A DNA stretch of 7,770 nt from positions 1-7,770 of the forward strand of contig JANXRR010000603.1 in the NCBI GenBank assembly GCA_025356795.1, in the 5' to 3' direction. This document shows, one piece after another, positions 7,522 to 7,770 of this stretch. The DNA is from Bacteroidia bacterium. Lineage in GTDB: Bacteria; Bacteroidota; Bacteroidia; Cytophagales; Cyclobacteriaceae. The position numbers and the translations under genes are program-made. The first letter of the stretch is position 1. The number at the start of each line of letters is the position of its first letter. The notes beneath the pieces were generated by a model, which saw only the letters and a program-made list of their open reading frames with translations, was not told the DNA's origin and did not search any database.

Positions 7522-7770
7522 TCAATTCAATGTCATTTCGGGAATGGTTCCTTCCACAATTAATTTCCCTTCGGTCGCATTTTTTATTTGTTCCACAGAA
7601 ATGCCGGGTGCTCTTTCTATAAGTCTGAAACCACCGTCACTTACTAAATCGATTACTGCTAAATCAGATACAATTCTGCTAACACATTTTAGGCCTGTGA
7701 TAGGGAGTGAACATTTCTTTAGAAGTTTAGATGCGCCTTCTTTGCTGCAATGCTGCATGGCAACAATAAT
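7522..7770 (-). CDS. scoB: 3-oxoacid CoA-transferase subunit B, C-terminal end (5' end outside window)
   Basis: Only the last 82 residues are inside the window; the frame is open to base 7770 and includes four codons (IIVA) ahead of the first Met. The stretch IIVAMQHCSKEGASKLLKKC, then SLPITG, a V-x-x-IVSDLAVIDL segment and LIERAPGISVEQI, matches the end of the beta subunit of class I CoA-transferases (ScoB/AtoA/PcaJ type). These swap CoA between succinyl-CoA and acetoacetate or a related 3-oxoacid in the cytoplasm. The catalytic Glu of the family's ENG-type motif lies upstream and cannot be checked. The alpha subunit (scoA) is expected further upstream on the same strand. The exact substrate cannot be assigned from this fragment, so the symbol is a best guess within the family. 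Confidence 0.87.
   Translation of the reverse strand: MIVAMQHCSKEGASKLLKKCSLPITGLKCVSRIVSDLAVIDLVSDGGFRLIERAPGISVEQIKNATEGKLIVEGTIPEMTLN

Noticed and set aside
7516..7541. CCGAAAT/ATTTCGG inverted repeat across the scoB stop codon
   Set aside because: It has a 7-bp stem with a 12-base loop and no T-run, partly inside coding sequence; probably chance.

Overview
The window is a piece of a Bacteroidetes (Bacteroidota) chromosome, most likely from a gliding-type lineage such as Cytophagia or Flavobacteriia. The evidence is a GldC-family protein, a TonB-dependent receptor with an N-terminal carboxypeptidase-regulatory-like domain, a lipoprotein with a Bacteroidetes-like N-terminus, AT-rich leaders without strong Shine-Dalgarno sequences, and one candidate promoter resembling the TTTG/TAnnTTTG class. 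No rRNA, tRNA, CRISPR array, insertion sequence or phage gene was seen. The genus cannot be fixed from this window.

Layout: positions 1-2499 (plus strand) hold the 3' part of metH (B12-dependent methionine synthase: cobalamin and reactivation domains) followed after 54 bases by a complete metF (methylenetetrahydrofolate reductase). A strong hairpin with a T-run at 2503-2535 ends this block. The rest of the window is on the minus strand. Read in its own direction it runs: the 3' end of a CoA-transferase beta subunit (7770-7522), gldC (7406-7080), a 924-residue TonB-dependent receptor (6983-4209) and, 19 bases later, a 544-residue SGNH/GDSL-type hydrolase lipoprotein (4189-2555). The hydrolase gene converges on metF at the shared hairpin.

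How the genes work together: MetF makes 5-methyltetrahydrofolate and MetH passes its methyl group to homocysteine, so the left block is a methionine/one-carbon unit. The receptor and lipoprotein look like a two-gene outer-membrane operon. A surface or periplasmic esterase could trim a substrate or release a ligand that the receptor imports; the ligand cannot be named from sequence. No SusD-like protein is present. This pair is the most interesting part of the window, chiefly because of the hydrolase's very large insertion between its catalytic blocks. The other genes are ordinary housekeeping or lineage-typical genes, and I found no clear sign of a wholly new system.
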